A stretch of 64,000 nt of DNA from Asticcacaulis sp. AC466 (GCF_000495815.1 NZ_AWGE01000021.1:1-64000); one strand, 5' to 3'. Positions 8,837 through 19,461 are shown, counted from the first letter of the stretch. Notes: a model not told the origin generated them from the sequence alone. Translations and numbers: made by a program.

Positions 8837-9760
8837 ATGTTAGATACGCTGGGCCGCGTCATCATCTTTTTCGGCTTTATCGCATTAGGCGTCTTGCTGG
8901 TCCGTTTCAAGCGATTGACGGCGCACGGACTGGATGGCCTGTCGGCCTATTTTTACTGGCTGGCATTTCCGTGCTGGCTCATGGTCAGTTTCGCGCGATT
9001 ACCCCACTTTTCCCCGGCGCTGGCCGGCACGCTCGCGGCCTATGCCGGCGCCATGATTGCCACCGCCGCCATCGTCATCGCCCTCACCCGCGTGTTCAAG
9101 GGGCGCGCGGATGAGTCGATCGCCGCAGGCATGGCCGCCTTCATCAACAATTCCGCCTTTTTGGGCATTCCCATCACCATCAATCTGTTCGGACCGGACG
9201 TCGCCCACACCGGCGCGCTGGTTGTCGCGGTAGACTTTCTGATCCTGTTCAGCTTAGGTTGCGCCGGACTGGCCAAGGCTTCGGGGAAGACGTTCAGGGA
9301 TGCCCTGCTCCATACGGGACGCAATCCAACTGTGATCGGCGCCTTGGTCGGCGTCCTCCTTATGCTGACCGGCCTGCACTTTCCGCCAGCCGTTGAAGGC
9401 GCTCTTGATATCCTCGGTAAGTCTGGACCTCCCGTCGCCCTGGTCACACTCGGCGGGATGCTGGCCCTGATGCCGGCGGCCGATCTGGTGCGGCCCGACG
9501 CCACGAGCATTATCGCCATCGCCGGCAAAATTTTGCTGGCCCCTGCCTGTGTGGCCCTTGTTCTGTGGGGGCTAAAGGCAGATCCAATGACCTTCAAGGT
9601 TTGCGTCTTTTTAAGCGCCACGCCGACCGCCGTCAGCGTCTTTATCCAGACCAAGATGTACGGCCTGTGGTTTCATGGTGCCGCCAAGACAGTGGCCCAA
9701 TCCACCCTGATCAGCCTGTTCACCCTGTCCGCTCTGGCGCTCGTGCTCACCCACGGCTGA
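8837..9760 (+). CDS. AEC family transporter (auxin efflux carrier-type permease)
   Basis: Inner-membrane permease of 307 residues with about ten hydrophobic segments. Family features include FINNSAFLGIPITINLFG in the first half, a typical discontinuous-helix segment, and GRNPTVIGALVGVLLML starting the second half. Bacterial AEC proteins carry dicarboxylates such as malate or malonate; the substrate here is not evident. It converges on the SDR gene at 9763 with almost no gap. The start ATG 8837 has only a weak ribosome site, but the protein begins at the usual family position. Confidence 0.88.
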   Translation: MLDTLGRVIIFFGFIALGVLLVRFKRLTAHGLDGLSAYFYWLAFPCWLMVSFARLPHFSPALAGTLAAYAGAMIATAAIVIALTRVFKGRADESIAAGMAAFINNSAFLGIPITINLFGPDVAHTGALVVAVDFLILFSLGCAGLAKASGKTFRDALLHTGRNPTVIGALVGVLLMLTGLHFPPAVEGALDILGKSGPPVALVTLGGMLALMPAADLVRPDATSIIAIAGKILLAPACVALVLWGLKADPMTFKVCVFLSATPTAVSVFIQTKMYGLWFHGAAKTVAQSTLISLFTLSALALVLTHG

Positions 9761-9762
9761 AC

Positions 9763-10548
9763 CTATTTGGGCGAAGTCGCCGTACCCGCCAATATGCCGC
9801 CATCGATGTTGAATTCAGATCCGGTAATATAGGTGGCTTCGTCCGATGCCAGGAGAATAGCGACGGCGGCCACCTCTTCCGGACGCCCGAAACGGTGCAG
9901 CGGCATGCCCGCCAGCAGGGCTTTTTCGTCGTCACCATCGTCGATCATCGCGTCCCACATTTGCGTGCGGATCGAGGCCGGATAGAGCGAATTGCAGCGA
10001 ATGCCAAGATTTTGTTCGGCGCAGTACAAGGCTACGGATTTGCTGTGGTTGCGGATAGCGGCCTTGCTGGCGGCATAGGCGGCCGTATGCGGCACGCCGA
10101 CCAGGCCGGATCGACTCGACATGTTGATAATGGAGCCTTTACGCCCGGTAAGCCGCATGGTGCGGATCGCATGCTTGCACCCCAGGAACACACTATCGAG
10201 ATTGATTGTCATCACGCGGCGCCATTCGTCGAGCGTCGTCTGCTCCGGATTGTGGAGCTGACCACCTTCCGTGCCCATAACCCCGGCATTATTGACCAGA
10301 ACATCCAGCCCGCCATGATGCGCCACAATGGCCGACATCACCGCCTCCCATTCCGCCTCACGCGTCACATCGTGGCGCAGGAAGAAGACACTTTGCCCCA
10401 GCCGCTCAGCGGTTGCCGCGCCTTTTTCGCCATTGACATCGCTGATGACGACGACCGCGCCCTCGGCGGCGAAGGCTTCCGCAATGGCGGCACCGATACC
10501 GCTGGCTGCCCCCGTCACCAGGGTCACCTTGCCCGCCAATCTGTTCAT
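9763..10548 (-). CDS. SDR family oxidoreductase
   Basis: Classical short-chain dehydrogenase/reductase of 261 residues. The cofactor-binding glycine motif is TGAASGIG at about residues 12-19. NNAGVMG follows near 88, and the catalytic Ser, Tyr and Lys are in the IINMSSRSG and YAASKAA segments. The C-terminus ends with a typical GSEFNIDGG loop. It probably reduces or oxidises a sugar, polyol or hydroxy acid, but the substrate cannot be read from the sequence. It lies directly downstream of alaS, separated from it by a hairpin terminator. Confidence 0.9.
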   Translation of the reverse strand: MNRLAGKVTLVTGAASGIGAAIAEAFAAEGAVVVISDVNGEKGAATAERLGQSVFFLRHDVTREAEWEAVMSAIVAHHGGLDVLVNNAGVMGTEGGQLHNPEQTTLDEWRRVMTINLDSVFLGCKHAIRTMRLTGRKGSIINMSSRSGLVGVPHTAAYAASKAAIRNHSKSVALYCAEQNLGIRCNSLYPASIRTQMWDAMIDDGDDEKALLAGMPLHRFGRPEEVAAVAILLASDEATYITGSEFNIDGGILAGTATSPK

Positions 10549-10551
10549 ATG

Positions 10552-10582
10552 AAAATACCCTGCCTGTTCCCAGGCAGGGTAT
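10552..10582 (-). terminator. Intrinsic terminator downstream of alaS
   Basis: A perfect 12-bp stem (ATACCCTGCCTG with CAGGCAGGGTAT) closes a 4-base TTCC loop. On the minus strand it is followed by a short T run. It lies 26 bp after the alaS stop and just before the SDR start, so it separates the two genes. Confidence 0.8.
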
Positions 10583-10607
10583 CATCTTCCTGACGGCGAT
10601 GCAGGCT

Positions 10608-13244
10608 TTAAATCAACGCCTTGACCGCTTCTATACCGGCGTCAGCCTGGCTGTCGTCCGGCGCGCCGCCCTGGGCGAAGTCGGCCTTACCGCCCGCGCC
10701 CTGGCCGCCCATGGCGATGACCGCCGCCTTGGCCAATTCCGCCGCGTTATATTTACCGGTCAGGTCCGGCGTCACTGCCACTGTAACAGCCGCCTTGCCA
10801 TCGAGCTTACCCACCAGAGCGACGATGCCGCTGCCAATCGATTTCTTGAAGTCTTCGGCCAAAGGACGCAGGTCCTTACCGCCAACCCCGTCGAGCACCC
10901 GGGCTATGACCTTGGTGCCGTTGATTTCCAGTGGCCCCGAGGCCGCGCCGCCACCGCCGACGGCCAGGGCACGCTTGGCTTCGGACAGTTCGCGTTCCAG
11001 ACGCTTGCGCTCGGCGATCAGGGCTTCGACGCGCGCCTCGACCTGATTGACCGGCACCTTGAACTGATCGGCCAACGCCGTGGCGACGCCTGCCTGGCCG
11101 AGCAGATATTGACGCGCCGCCTCGCCGGTCAGTGCCTCGATACGGCGGATGCCCGCGGCAACGCCGGTTTCGGATATAATCTTGAACAGGGCGATATCGC
11201 CCGTGCGTCCGACATGGGTGCCGCCGCAGAGTTCGACCGAATAGTCGCCTTCGCCGTTCAAGGCATGGCCCAGGGCCAGGACACGCACTTCTTCGCCATA
11301 TTTTTCGCCGAACAAGGCCACCGCACCGGCGGCAATAGCGTCTTCCGGCGACATCAACTTTGTGGCGGCCGCCTGGTTTTGCAGAATGACGGCATTGACC
11401 TCGGCTTCGATACGCGCCAATTCGTCGTCGCTCAGCGGCGCACCGTGGCTGAAATCGAAGCGCATGCGGTCGGCATCGACAAGCTGACCTTTTTGCGCAA
11501 CATGGGGCCCAAGCACATGCTTAAGGGCAGCGTGGACCAGGTGGGCGGCCGAGTGATTGGACCGGGTTGTTTGACGTTTTGCAGCGTCAACCTTCAGGTC
11601 AACGGCTTGGCCGGTCTTGAGAGTGCCTTCGGTGATTTCCACACGGTGCACGATCAGGTCGCCCGCCTGGCGGTAGGTGTCGAGCACCCGTCCCTTGCCG
11701 GTCTGCCACACGATTTCCCCCGTATCGCCGGCCTGACCGCCGCCTTCCGGATAGAAGGGAGTCTTACCAACAACGACTTCAACAGTATCGCCGGACAGAG
11801 CCTCAGTGACGCTTTCGCCGTCAAGCACCAGCAACTGAACGGGGGCTTGGGTGGACAGCGTGTCGTAGCCGACGAATTCGGAGGCGCCGGCCTTGTCTTT
11901 CAGGCTGAACCATTCGGCGGCCTGGGCCTTTTCACCCGAACCGGCCCAATTCTTGCGGCCCATTTCCTTCTGCTTTTCCATCGCATCTTCGAAGGCGTTC
12001 AGATCGACGCTTAGCCCCTTGGCGCGAATGGCGTCCTGGGTCAGGTCGAGCGGGAAGCCGTAGGTGTCGTAGAGCTTGAAGGCGGTTTCGCCGCTCATGA
12101 CATCGCCGTCCTTCAGATCGCGCGTCGCGTCGTCGAGCAGGGTCATGCCGCGACCGAGCGTACGGCGGAAACGTTCTTCCTCTTGGCGCAGAGTGTCGAT
12201 GATGGAGGCTTCCGCCCGCTTCAGTTCGCCGTAATGGCCGCCCATTTCGGCGACCAGGGTCGGCGCCAGGCGGTGCAGAAGCGGCTCTTGCGCCCCCAGC
12301 AGATAGGCGTGGCGCATGGCGCGGCGCATGATGCGGCGCAGGACATAGCCCCGCCCTTCATTCGACGGCGTGACCCCATCGGCGATCAGGAAGGACGACG
12401 ACCGCAGGTGATCGGCGATCACCCGGTGAGACGGCAGAGTGTCGCCTTCGGCCTTGACGCCGGTGGCCTCTTCCGACGCTGCGATCAATGTCTTGAACAG
12501 GTCGATATCGTAGTTGTTGTGCACACCCTGAAGCACGGCGGCGACGCGTTCCAGGCCCATGCCAGTATCGATCGACGGCTTCGGCAGGGCGACGCGGGCG
12601 CCATCGGCCTGCTGGTCGAATTGCATGAAGACGAGGTTCCAGATTTCGACGAAACGGTCGCCGTCTTCTTCCGGTGTACCCGGAGGTCCGCCCCAGATGT
12701 GATCGCCGTGGTCGTAGAAGATTTCCGTACACGGACCGCAGGGACCGGTGTCGCCCATCGACCAGAAATTATCCGATCCGGCAATACGGGCGATCTTCGA
12801 TTCCGGCAGGCCAGCGATCTTCTTCCACAGGTCAAAGGCTTCATCGTCGTCAATATAGACCGTCGCCATCAGGCGATTCTTGTCGATACCGTAGTCTTCG
12901 GTGATCAGCTTCCAGGCAAACTCGATCGCTTCGGCCTTGAAATAGTTGCCGAACGAAAAGTTGCCGAGCATTTCGAAGAACGTATGGTGGCGCGCAGTAT
13001 AGCCGACATTATCCAGGTCGTTATGCTTGCCGCCGGCGCGGACGCATTTTTGCGATGTCGTCGCGCGGTTATAGGGCCGCGTTTCCGCACCGGTGAATAC
13101 GTTTTTGAACTGGACCATACCCGCATTGGTGAACATCAGGGTCGGATCGTTATGCGGCACGAGCGACGAGGACGAGACGACCTCGTGACCCTGGCGGGCA
13201 AAGTAATCGAGGAAGGTCTGACGTATCTGGTTTAAGGACGGCAT
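10608..13244 (-). CDS. alaS: Alanyl-tRNA synthetase
   Basis: Charges tRNA-Ala with alanine. The protein has 878 residues, the usual bacterial length. The class II aminoacylation domain starts with [20 protein letters not shown]. The editing domain shows the zinc-binding [12 protein letters not shown] and CGGTHV motifs, and a C-terminal C-Ala domain follows. I start at ATG 13244 because the protein then begins exactly as known AlaS proteins do; the frame runs 40 codons further upstream without family support. recA lies 193 bp upstream on the same strand, with a terminator between them. Confidence 0.97.
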   Translation of the reverse strand: MPSLNQIRQTFLDYFARQGHEVVSSSSLVPHNDPTLMFTNAGMVQFKNVFTGAETRPYNRATTSQKCVRAGGKHNDLDNVGYTARHHTFFEMLGNFSFGNYFKAEAIEFAWKLITEDYGIDKNRLMATVYIDDDEAFDLWKKIAGLPESKIARIAGSDNFWSMGDTGPCGPCTEIFYDHGDHIWGGPPGTPEEDGDRFVEIWNLVFMQFDQQADGARVALPKPSIDTGMGLERVAAVLQGVHNNYDIDLFKTLIAASEEATGVKAEGDTLPSHRVIADHLRSSSFLIADGVTPSNEGRGYVLRRIMRRAMRHAYLLGAQEPLLHRLAPTLVAEMGGHYGELKRAEASIIDTLRQEEERFRRTLGRGMTLLDDATRDLKDGDVMSGETAFKLYDTYGFPLDLTQDAIRAKGLSVDLNAFEDAMEKQKEMGRKNWAGSGEKAQAAEWFSLKDKAGASEFVGYDTLSTQAPVQLLVLDGESVTEALSGDTVEVVVGKTPFYPEGGGQAGDTGEIVWQTGKGRVLDTYRQAGDLIVHRVEITEGTLKTGQAVDLKVDAAKRQTTRSNHSAAHLVHAALKHVLGPHVAQKGQLVDADRMRFDFSHGAPLSDDELARIEAEVNAVILQNQAAATKLMSPEDAIAAGAVALFGEKYGEEVRVLALGHALNGEGDYSVELCGGTHVGRTGDIALFKIISETGVAAGIRRIEALTGEAARQYLLGQAGVATALADQFKVPVNQVEARVEALIAERKRLERELSEAKRALAVGGGGAASGPLEINGTKVIARVLDGVGGKDLRPLAEDFKKSIGSGIVALVGKLDGKAAVTVAVTPDLTGKYNAAELAKAAVIAMGGQGAGGKADFAQGGAPDDSQADAGIEAVKALI

Positions 13245-13362
13245 GGTCTGCTTCGGTTCGGGGTAAGAAATAAGGGCTTGTATATAGAGGGGCTTATTCG
13301 CGAGCGCAAAGACCTTTGCGCGGCTAAGGCTATCTTTTTGGCGAATACCAGGCACACATGGC

Positions 13363-13390
13363 AAAAAAGACGCCCTTCTCAGAGCGTCTT
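13363..13390 (-). terminator. Intrinsic terminator downstream of recA
   Basis: On the minus strand, AAGACGC pairs with GCGTCTT around a 10-base loop and is followed by a run of T residues. It begins 48 bp after the recA stop and would stop recA transcription before alaS. Confidence 0.7.
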
Positions 13391-13437
13391 CTTCACCAGT
13401 GGTGCGGCAGCATGGGTTTGGACCGCGCCATCAAATC

Positions 13438-14523
13438 CTACAGCGACTCATCGCCTTCGTTGGCATCCGGTTCCGGTACGCCCAGCAATTCTTCCGACAA
13501 GGTGTCGGACTTCTTGCGGATGCCGTTCTCGATTTCCTTGGCCATGTCGGGATTGGCCTTAAGGAAATCACGAGCATTGTCACGTCCCTGACCGATGCGG
13601 GTCGAATTGTAAGAATACCAGGACCCCGACTTTTCAACGATGCCGGCCTTGACGCCGAGATCAATGATTTCGCCAATCTTGGAAATGCCTTGACCAAACA
13701 GGATATCGAATTCAACTTCACGGAAAGGCGGCGCGATCTTGTTCTTGACCACCTTGACCTTGACGCTGTTGCCGATGTTTTCATCGCGCACCTTGATAGC
13801 GCCGGTGCGGCGGATATCGAGACGGACCGAAGCGTAGAATTTCAGGGCATTGCCGCCCGTCGTCGTTTCAGGGGAGCCGTACATGACCCCGATCTTCATG
13901 CGAATCTGGTTGATGAAGATAACGATGCACTTGGACTTGGAGATCGAGCCGGTCAGCTTGCGCAAAGCCTGCGACATCAGACGCGCCTGAAGACCCGGCA
14001 GGCTATCGCCCATATCACCTTCGATTTCGGCACGGGGCGTCAGAGCCGCGACAGAGTCGATGACGACGATATCGACAGCGCCGGAGCGAACCAAGGTATC
14101 GGTAATTTCGAGGGCCTGTTCACCGTTATCGGGCTGCGATACCAAAAGATCGTCCAGATTAACGCCCAGCTTCTGCGCATAGGTGGGATCAAGCGCGTGT
14201 TCGGCGTCGACAAAGGCCGCCGTACCCCCCTGCTTCTGGATTTCCGCAACCGTGTGCAGGGCCAGGGTCGTCTTGCCTGACGATTCCGGACCGTAGATTT
14301 CAATGACGCGGCCCTTGGGCAAACCACCGATACCGAGCGCCATGTCGAGACCGAGCGAGCCCGTGGAAATCGATTCGATCTCCTGGACCTTGCCGTTCGC
14401 GCCGAGCTTCATGACCGAGCCCTTGCCGAACGCACGATCTATCTGCGCCAGCGCCGCTTCCAGAGCGCGCTGCTTTTCACCTTCGTTTTTACCTACCAAT
14501 TTCAACACCGCTTGAGATGACAT
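13438..14523 (-). CDS. recA: Recombinase RecA
   Basis: ATP-dependent strand-exchange protein and co-protease for LexA self-cleavage. It has 361 residues. The Walker A motif is GPESSGKTT, and the N-terminal helix [24 protein letters not shown] is nearly invariant in the family. The acidic C-terminus ends [12 protein letters not shown] chose ATG 14523, which gives the MSSQA start common in Caulobacteraceae; the frame also has a TTG two codons earlier. Upstream lies a promoter with a LexA box covering the -10 region, so the gene is SOS-induced. Confidence 0.98.
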   Translation of the reverse strand: MSSQAVLKLVGKNEGEKQRALEAALAQIDRAFGKGSVMKLGANGKVQEIESISTGSLGLDMALGIGGLPKGRVIEIYGPESSGKTTLALHTVAEIQKQGGTAAFVDAEHALDPTYAQKLGVNLDDLLVSQPDNGEQALEITDTLVRSGAVDIVVIDSVAALTPRAEIEGDMGDSLPGLQARLMSQALRKLTGSISKSKCIVIFINQIRMKIGVMYGSPETTTGGNALKFYASVRLDIRRTGAIKVRDENIGNSVKVKVVKNKIAPPFREVEFDILFGQGISKIGEIIDLGVKAGIVEKSGSWYSYNSTRIGQGRDNARDFLKANPDMAKEIENGIRKKSDTLSEELLGVPEPDANEGDESL

Positions 14524-14606
14524 AACCAAACCCTTCTATGTCACGATTCCCCGGCTGGGGTTTGTTTCTTTCGTCGTGAGAATTTCTTGTACCCCATTTG
14601 TTCCAC

Positions 14607-14621
14607 GTTCGCAATATGTTC
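14607..14621 (-). promoter_or_regulatory. LexA (SOS) box in the recA promoter
   Basis: On the plus strand the sequence reads GTTC-gcaatat-GTTC, a perfect match to the alphaproteobacterial SOS box GTTC-N7-GTTC. On the recA strand it overlaps a -10 hexamer CATATT (14613-14618), which has a -35 TTGTTC (14636-14641) 17 bp upstream. The box ends 84 bp before the recA start codon. LexA bound here would block RNA polymerase. Confidence 0.9.
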
Positions 14622-14731
14622 TCTTCGCGCCATGAGAACAATTTTGAAACGATAATAGATTCAGAGGGCTACAGGTATGCTGCCCGCCGCCGCAGCCGGT
14701 GGCGGCAAGCATGCATACCTCGGTGCTCGCC

Positions 14732-16546
14732 TCAAATCAGGCCGGCGTCCTGATAGACCTGTTCCAGAACCGCCAGCGGTACGGCGCCGCACAACAGGCC
14801 GGTATCGTGGAATTTTTTGATGTCGAAACTGGCTGCCGCCTTCGTTTTGGCCGCCTCGCGCAATTTCAACCACTGGATCTTGCCGACCATATAGCCCAGC
14901 GCCTGGCCCGGCCATACGGCATAGCGTTCGATCTCGGTCTCGTTGAGATCGCCCGTATAGGTCTTCATGAAATCCATGGCCTGTTCACGCGACCATTTCT
15001 TGTGGTGCATACCCGTATCGACGACCAGCCGGCAGGCGCGGAACATGGCGTCATGCAGATAGCCGATGTGGCCGAACGGGTCATTGGCATACATGTCCAT
15101 ATCGGTGCCGGCCAGTTGTTCGGCATAGAGCGCCCAGCCTTCGATATAGGCGTTGAAGCCCGAAATCTTGCGCAGTTCAGGCAGGTTCTTGTTTTCCTGC
15201 TGAATCGAAATTTGCATGTGGTGGCCCGGGATCGCCTCATGATAGGTGAGCGTCGGCAAGGTCCATGACGGCACTTCGGCCGTGTCACGCAGATTGATGT
15301 AATAGGCGCCGGGGCGAGATCCGTCGAGCGAGGCCCCCTGGTAATACCCGCCGGGCGCACCGAGTTCCGTGGCCTTGGGCACGCGTTTGACAGTGACCTT
15401 CGACTTCGGCAGGACGCCGAAATATTGCGGCAGCTTGGCGAAAACGACATCGATCTGTTTGTTGAGATCGGCTAGGAGCTTGTCCTTGCCCGCATCGGTA
15501 TTGGGATAGATGAATTGCGGGTCCTTGGTCATGGCCGCCATGCGCTCACCCGTCGTCCCCTTGGTCATGCCGTGGGCCTGCATAATCTTTTCCAGTTCGG
15601 CGTCGATCTCCTTGACCTTGTCCAGGCCGATCTGGTGGATTTCATCCGGCGTCATATTGGTGGAGGTATTGGCCTTGACCCCAAAGGCATAGCGCGCGTC
15701 GCCGTTCGGCACGTGCCAAACCCCGGCATCATGGGTTGCCTTGGGCAGCGCCGCTTTTAGGGCCTCGATCTGACGCGACAGGGCCGGAACGACCGCGTCC
15801 TGATAGGTCTTGGTCGCCGTCGCGGTCCAGTCGCCGGCTATGCCTTTTTCCTTGGTCCGGCGCGCCAGTGATTGCACCAGCGGCGACACATCGGCCTTGG
15901 CGCCGGCCTGGCTCTGCATCTGGCGGATCGCCTTTTGCAGGGCAAAGTCCGGCGGCACAATGCCCGCAGCGATGCTGTCGTTGAAGCGGGTGGTTTCCTG
16001 GTCCAGCACCGTCGCGTACTGACTGAGACGCGACAGGTATGCGTCGGCGTCGTCCTTGGTTTCGATGCTGTGCTGGCTGTCGAGGAAGTCCGGAACATAC
16101 TGGTACTGACCGGTCAATTGCGTGATTGGATAGGGCCCCCAATAGGTGCCGCCATCACCGAACTTGCTGGACTTGTAGCCTTCCAGCGTCGTTTCGGTAT
16201 CCCACAGGACGGCGTCATAATTGATCCGGTCCATGCCGGTAAGCTTGGTGCGGTCGATGGCCTTCAACGCCGCAGCCGATTTTTCGTAATAGGCCGTCAG
16301 ACGGGCGCGCTCTTCCGGGGTCGCAGGATCAAGCTTGGATTTAAGCCCCGCCAGCTTGCCCTTGTCGAGCCCGAGCGACGTGGCCAGCATCGGTGAATTG
16401 GCCACCGTTTCGTCGTACATCGACTGAAACGTGGCATTGAGCTTGGCTGGCAAGTCGGTCTTCGGCTTGGTCGAGCAGGCCGAGGTGGCGGCAATGGCGG
16501 TCAGCGCCGTGGCGCCTGCGAGCATGTTCCGGCGGTTCATCATCAT
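14732..16546 (-). CDS. DUF885 family lipoprotein, putative metallopeptidase
   Basis: Exported protein of 604 residues. The N-terminus has RRNMLAG followed by a hydrophobic stretch and a lipobox-like AATSAC, so it is probably a lipoprotein, perhaps exported by the Tat route. The DUF885 core has the metal-site motif TYHEAIPGHH in the C-terminal third. A paralogue lies 52 bp upstream on the same strand (16599-18584), so the two are likely one operon. DUF885 proteins resemble M32-type carboxypeptidases, but no substrate is established here. An imperfect GC-rich hairpin at 14673-14719 after the stop may end transcription. Confidence 0.85.
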   Translation of the reverse strand: MMMNRRNMLAGATALTAIAATSACSTKPKTDLPAKLNATFQSMYDETVANSPMLATSLGLDKGKLAGLKSKLDPATPEERARLTAYYEKSAAALKAIDRTKLTGMDRINYDAVLWDTETTLEGYKSSKFGDGGTYWGPYPITQLTGQYQYVPDFLDSQHSIETKDDADAYLSRLSQYATVLDQETTRFNDSIAAGIVPPDFALQKAIRQMQSQAGAKADVSPLVQSLARRTKEKGIAGDWTATATKTYQDAVVPALSRQIEALKAALPKATHDAGVWHVPNGDARYAFGVKANTSTNMTPDEIHQIGLDKVKEIDAELEKIMQAHGMTKGTTGERMAAMTKDPQFIYPNTDAGKDKLLADLNKQIDVVFAKLPQYFGVLPKSKVTVKRVPKATELGAPGGYYQGASLDGSRPGAYYINLRDTAEVPSWTLPTLTYHEAIPGHHMQISIQQENKNLPELRKISGFNAYIEGWALYAEQLAGTDMDMYANDPFGHIGYLHDAMFRACRLVVDTGMHHKKWSREQAMDFMKTYTGDLNETEIERYAVWPGQALGYMVGKIQWLKLREAAKTKAAASFDIKKFHDTGLLCGAVPLAVLEQVYQDAGLI

Positions 16547-16598
16547 AGTCTCTCCTCTTACGCGCCGGCATGTCCGAACGCGCAGGTATAGGTCACAT

Positions 16599-18584
16599 TC
16601 AAATCAGGCCAGCGGCCTTATAAACATCGTCCAGGACGTCCAGCGGCACGGCCCCGCATAACAGGCCGATGTCGTGGAAGCGCTTGATATCGAAACCGGG
16701 CTTTGCGCGGGCGGCATCACGCAGCTTAAGCCATTCGAGCTTGCCCACCATGTAGCCCAGGGCCTGACCGGGCCAAACGCAATATCGCTCGATTTCGGCG
16801 GCGGCCTCGCCTGGCGCCTTGCCAGCCGTGTCGACCATGTAGGTGATGGCCTGCTCGCGGCTCCAGCCCATGTCGTGCATACCCGTGTCGACCACCAAGC
16901 GCACCGCCCGGAAGAGCGCATCATGCAGATAGCCGATGCGGCCCGCCGGATCGCTGTCGTACAGTCCCATTTCGCCGGCCAGTTGTTCGGCATAGAGCGC
17001 CCAGCCTTCGACATAGGCGTTGAAGCTAGACAGCTTGCGCAACATCGGCAATCCTTGGGTTTCCTGCTGGATCGTGCCCTGGAGGTGATGACCCGGAATG
17101 GACTCGTGATAGGTCAGGGTCGGCAGGGTCCAGCTCGGCAGCTCGGAAATATCGCGCAGATTGATGTAGTACATGCCGGGCCGCGATCCATCGATCGAGC
17201 CGGGGCTGTAATATCCGCCGGGTGCCCCGGCTTCGATGGACACCGGCACCCGCTTGATCTGAACCTGGGTGCGCGGCAACACGCCAAACCATTGCGGCAA
17301 CCGGGCCTGAACCGCTCTCACCCGAGCGTTCAGATCGTCGAGAAGCTTCGCCTTACCGGCATCGTCATTGCTGTAGAGGTATTGCGGGTCTTTATACATC
17401 GCCTTCATGCGATCGGCGACGGTGCCTTGCGTCCGCCCCATGGTCCGGAAGCGGCTTTCCAGCTCAGCGGTGATCTCCGTCACCTTTTGCAGGCCCAGGC
17501 GATGGATGTCCTTAGGCGTGAGGCCGCTGGACGTATTCAGCTTCACGCACTGGGCATAATAGGCGTCGCCATTGCTCAGATTCAGCACACCGGCGTCATG
17601 ACGCGCCACGGCCTGCTGCGCGGTCAAGGCGTCTATCTGGCGGCCGAGCGCGTCTTTCAGCGGCCCCGTGACAATCGCCGTGGCCTGGGCCTGCCAATCG
17701 CCGGCGATTGCCTTGGCCGCCGTGCGGGTAACAAGGGAATTAATCAGGCCTGATGCCGCGGGATCCGTATCACGCAGCGCGGTCAACGCCTTAATGGTCT
17801 TGGTCAGGATGAAATCGGGCGGTACGACGCCGCGCGCGAAATCCGCCTTGACGCGCACGGTTTCCTGATCGAGCGCGACGGCAAAGGCCGACAGGCGCGC
17901 CAGATAGGCCTGGGCGTCCGCCGCCTTTTCTATCGTGTGCTGGCTGTCGAGGAAATCGGGAATAAATTGCCATGCGCCGGATAACTGGCTGATGACATAA
18001 GGGTTGGGAAACCCGCCGCTGAACAGGCCATTGTCACCGAAACTGAAATTGCGCGCCAGGGCCAGCTGATTGGTCATGTCCCATAGGACAGTATCGTAAT
18101 TGACGCGATCCACGGCGGCCAAGTCGTTGCGGTTTATGGCATTGAGGCGATCTACCGACCGTTTCAAACGCGTGATGTTAGCGGACTTGGCCGCATCGGA
18201 ACGATCGTCGAGACGCGATTTCAACACCGCGTATTCGCCCGTATCCAGCCCTGCCGAGGTGGCCAGGGCCGGCGATGCCATCAACATGTCGCGCAATATG
18301 GCATCGAACGCGGATTTGAGAGCCGCGGCAAGTTCAGGCGGCGTTACATCCGGCGCAGGCGGCGGTGCCGGTTCTACAGGCTTTGGCGGCGCCCTTTTTG
18401 GCTCTGGCTTGCCCTTGCGGCCCTTCTTGCTGGTGGCCTTGCCTTTTTTTGTCGCCTTGGTGGACTTTTTACCGGATGATTTCGCTGCCACCTTTTTCTT
18501 CCTGGCGGCCAAAGCATCTGTCGCGCTTAGGCCGAGCAAAGCCCCTAACGCGCCAACCAGAAATCGACGATCGATCATCACCAA
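16599..18584 (-). CDS. DUF885 family protein with Lys-rich linker, putative metallopeptidase
   Basis: Second DUF885 paralogue, 661 residues. The start has IDRRFLVGAL and a hydrophobic stretch ending SATDALA, a Tat-type signal peptide without a lipobox. A strongly basic lysine-rich linker covers about residues 27-65, then a proline-rich part to about 80, then the DUF885 domain. The metal-site motif TYHESIPGHH is kept. The linker is absent from the downstream copy and could hold the enzyme to the cell wall or to acidic polymers (inference). It is the first gene of the pair and may drive both. Confidence 0.83.
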   Translation of the reverse strand: MVMIDRRFLVGALGALLGLSATDALAARKKKVAAKSSGKKSTKATKKGKATSKKGRKGKPEPKRAPPKPVEPAPPPAPDVTPPELAAALKSAFDAILRDMLMASPALATSAGLDTGEYAVLKSRLDDRSDAAKSANITRLKRSVDRLNAINRNDLAAVDRVNYDTVLWDMTNQLALARNFSFGDNGLFSGGFPNPYVISQLSGAWQFIPDFLDSQHTIEKAADAQAYLARLSAFAVALDQETVRVKADFARGVVPPDFILTKTIKALTALRDTDPAASGLINSLVTRTAAKAIAGDWQAQATAIVTGPLKDALGRQIDALTAQQAVARHDAGVLNLSNGDAYYAQCVKLNTSSGLTPKDIHRLGLQKVTEITAELESRFRTMGRTQGTVADRMKAMYKDPQYLYSNDDAGKAKLLDDLNARVRAVQARLPQWFGVLPRTQVQIKRVPVSIEAGAPGGYYSPGSIDGSRPGMYYINLRDISELPSWTLPTLTYHESIPGHHLQGTIQQETQGLPMLRKLSSFNAYVEGWALYAEQLAGEMGLYDSDPAGRIGYLHDALFRAVRLVVDTGMHDMGWSREQAITYMVDTAGKAPGEAAAEIERYCVWPGQALGYMVGKLEWLKLRDAARAKPGFDIKRFHDIGLLCGAVPLDVLDDVYKAAGLI

Positions 18585-18668
18585 CCTACTTTATCGTTTT
18601 TGTGAAGGCGGAGCCTAGGACGAACGCGTCACGCCTGCAACGGGGGGACCGTTGAATTGTTTGTAATC

Positions 18669-19259
18669 TTACCCAAGACGAACGAAGGTATCATAGACAT
18701 GGGTGACATCGGCGAAGGTTACGCGCGCCGCCCGACCGGCAAAGGGTTCCGGCGCGAACCAGGGCGCCGTAAAGCCGGCGGCTATGGGGTCGGCGATCTT
18801 GTCCGTGTTCCACCCGACCAGCAAACGGCCGCCCGGTTTTATGATGCGCGCCATGGCTTCCAGCGCCTGGACCTGCTGCGCATCCGAATCCACGCCATAG
18901 CCCAGCACGCCATTACAGATCACCGCGTCGAAACGCATGTCTGCGAACAGCTTATCGGCCAGGCAGATGTCACCCGTCCGATGACGGTTGTGGCGCCCCC
19001 ACCGTTTCAGGCGCGGCTCGAGCTCGGTCGTCCATACCTCGGCGCCCTGACTTTCCATGATCTTATAGTAGCCTGACGTATAGCGGCGGCACCCCACCCA
19101 CAGGATGCGGCCACCGTCCCGGCCAAAAGCGGGCAGATACACATCCCGCAGCAATCGGCGATCCGGCAGGGCCTGTATGTCTTCGCTGCGTTTTGCGCGG
19201 CCGTTCAAGGCAGATGCGATGCGCGAAATGACGGTGTCAATAAATTCTGTCGCGCCCAT
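18669..19259 (-). CDS. Class I SAM-dependent methyltransferase-like protein
   Basis: Protein of 196 residues with a Rossmann-type methyltransferase core. The SAM-binding motif I is ILWVGCRRYTSGYY at about residues 55-68. An acidic residue ends strand 2 in WTTELEP, and FDAVICNGVLGYG is the motif around strand 4. LLVGWNTDKI marks a late strand. There is no specific family name I can support; similar proteins often modify lipids or glycans. It is a single gene between the DUF885 pair and sodC, on the minus strand. Confidence 0.7.
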   Translation of the reverse strand: MGATEFIDTVISRIASALNGRAKRSEDIQALPDRRLLRDVYLPAFGRDGGRILWVGCRRYTSGYYKIMESQGAEVWTTELEPRLKRWGRHNRHRTGDICLADKLFADMRFDAVICNGVLGYGVDSDAQQVQALEAMARIIKPGGRLLVGWNTDKIADPIAAGFTAPWFAPEPFAGRAARVTFADVTHVYDTFVRLG

Positions 19260-19419
19260 AATGCCCCCGGGATGCCGATTGGGCGATCCGCCGGCGCAGA
19301 GCCTATAATAGTGACGGGCATAGTCAAAGAAAATGACGGACGGCCGCGCTTACCAGCCGATGGAAATTTTATCGGTTCTTTATAATTCAGCCGCTTAGGC
19401 GCCATTATTTGTGTTTACG

Positions 19420-19440
19420 AATGATTCTCAATTGTCATTT
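19420..19440 (+). promoter_or_regulatory. Fur-like dyad upstream of sodC
   Basis: The stretch AATGATTCTCAATTGTCATT has AATGA/TCATT ends and contains, on the reverse strand, TGAGAATCATT, which resembles a Fur half-site. It lies 22 bp before the sodC start, within the expected promoter. Iron-linked control is inference. Confidence 0.4.
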
Positions 19441-19461
19441 TCCGGAAAGAAAGAGCCCGTC

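Noticed and set aside
10599-12014. 471-codon plus-strand frame opposite alaS
   Set aside because: It lies wholly inside alaS on the other strand and shows no family motif.
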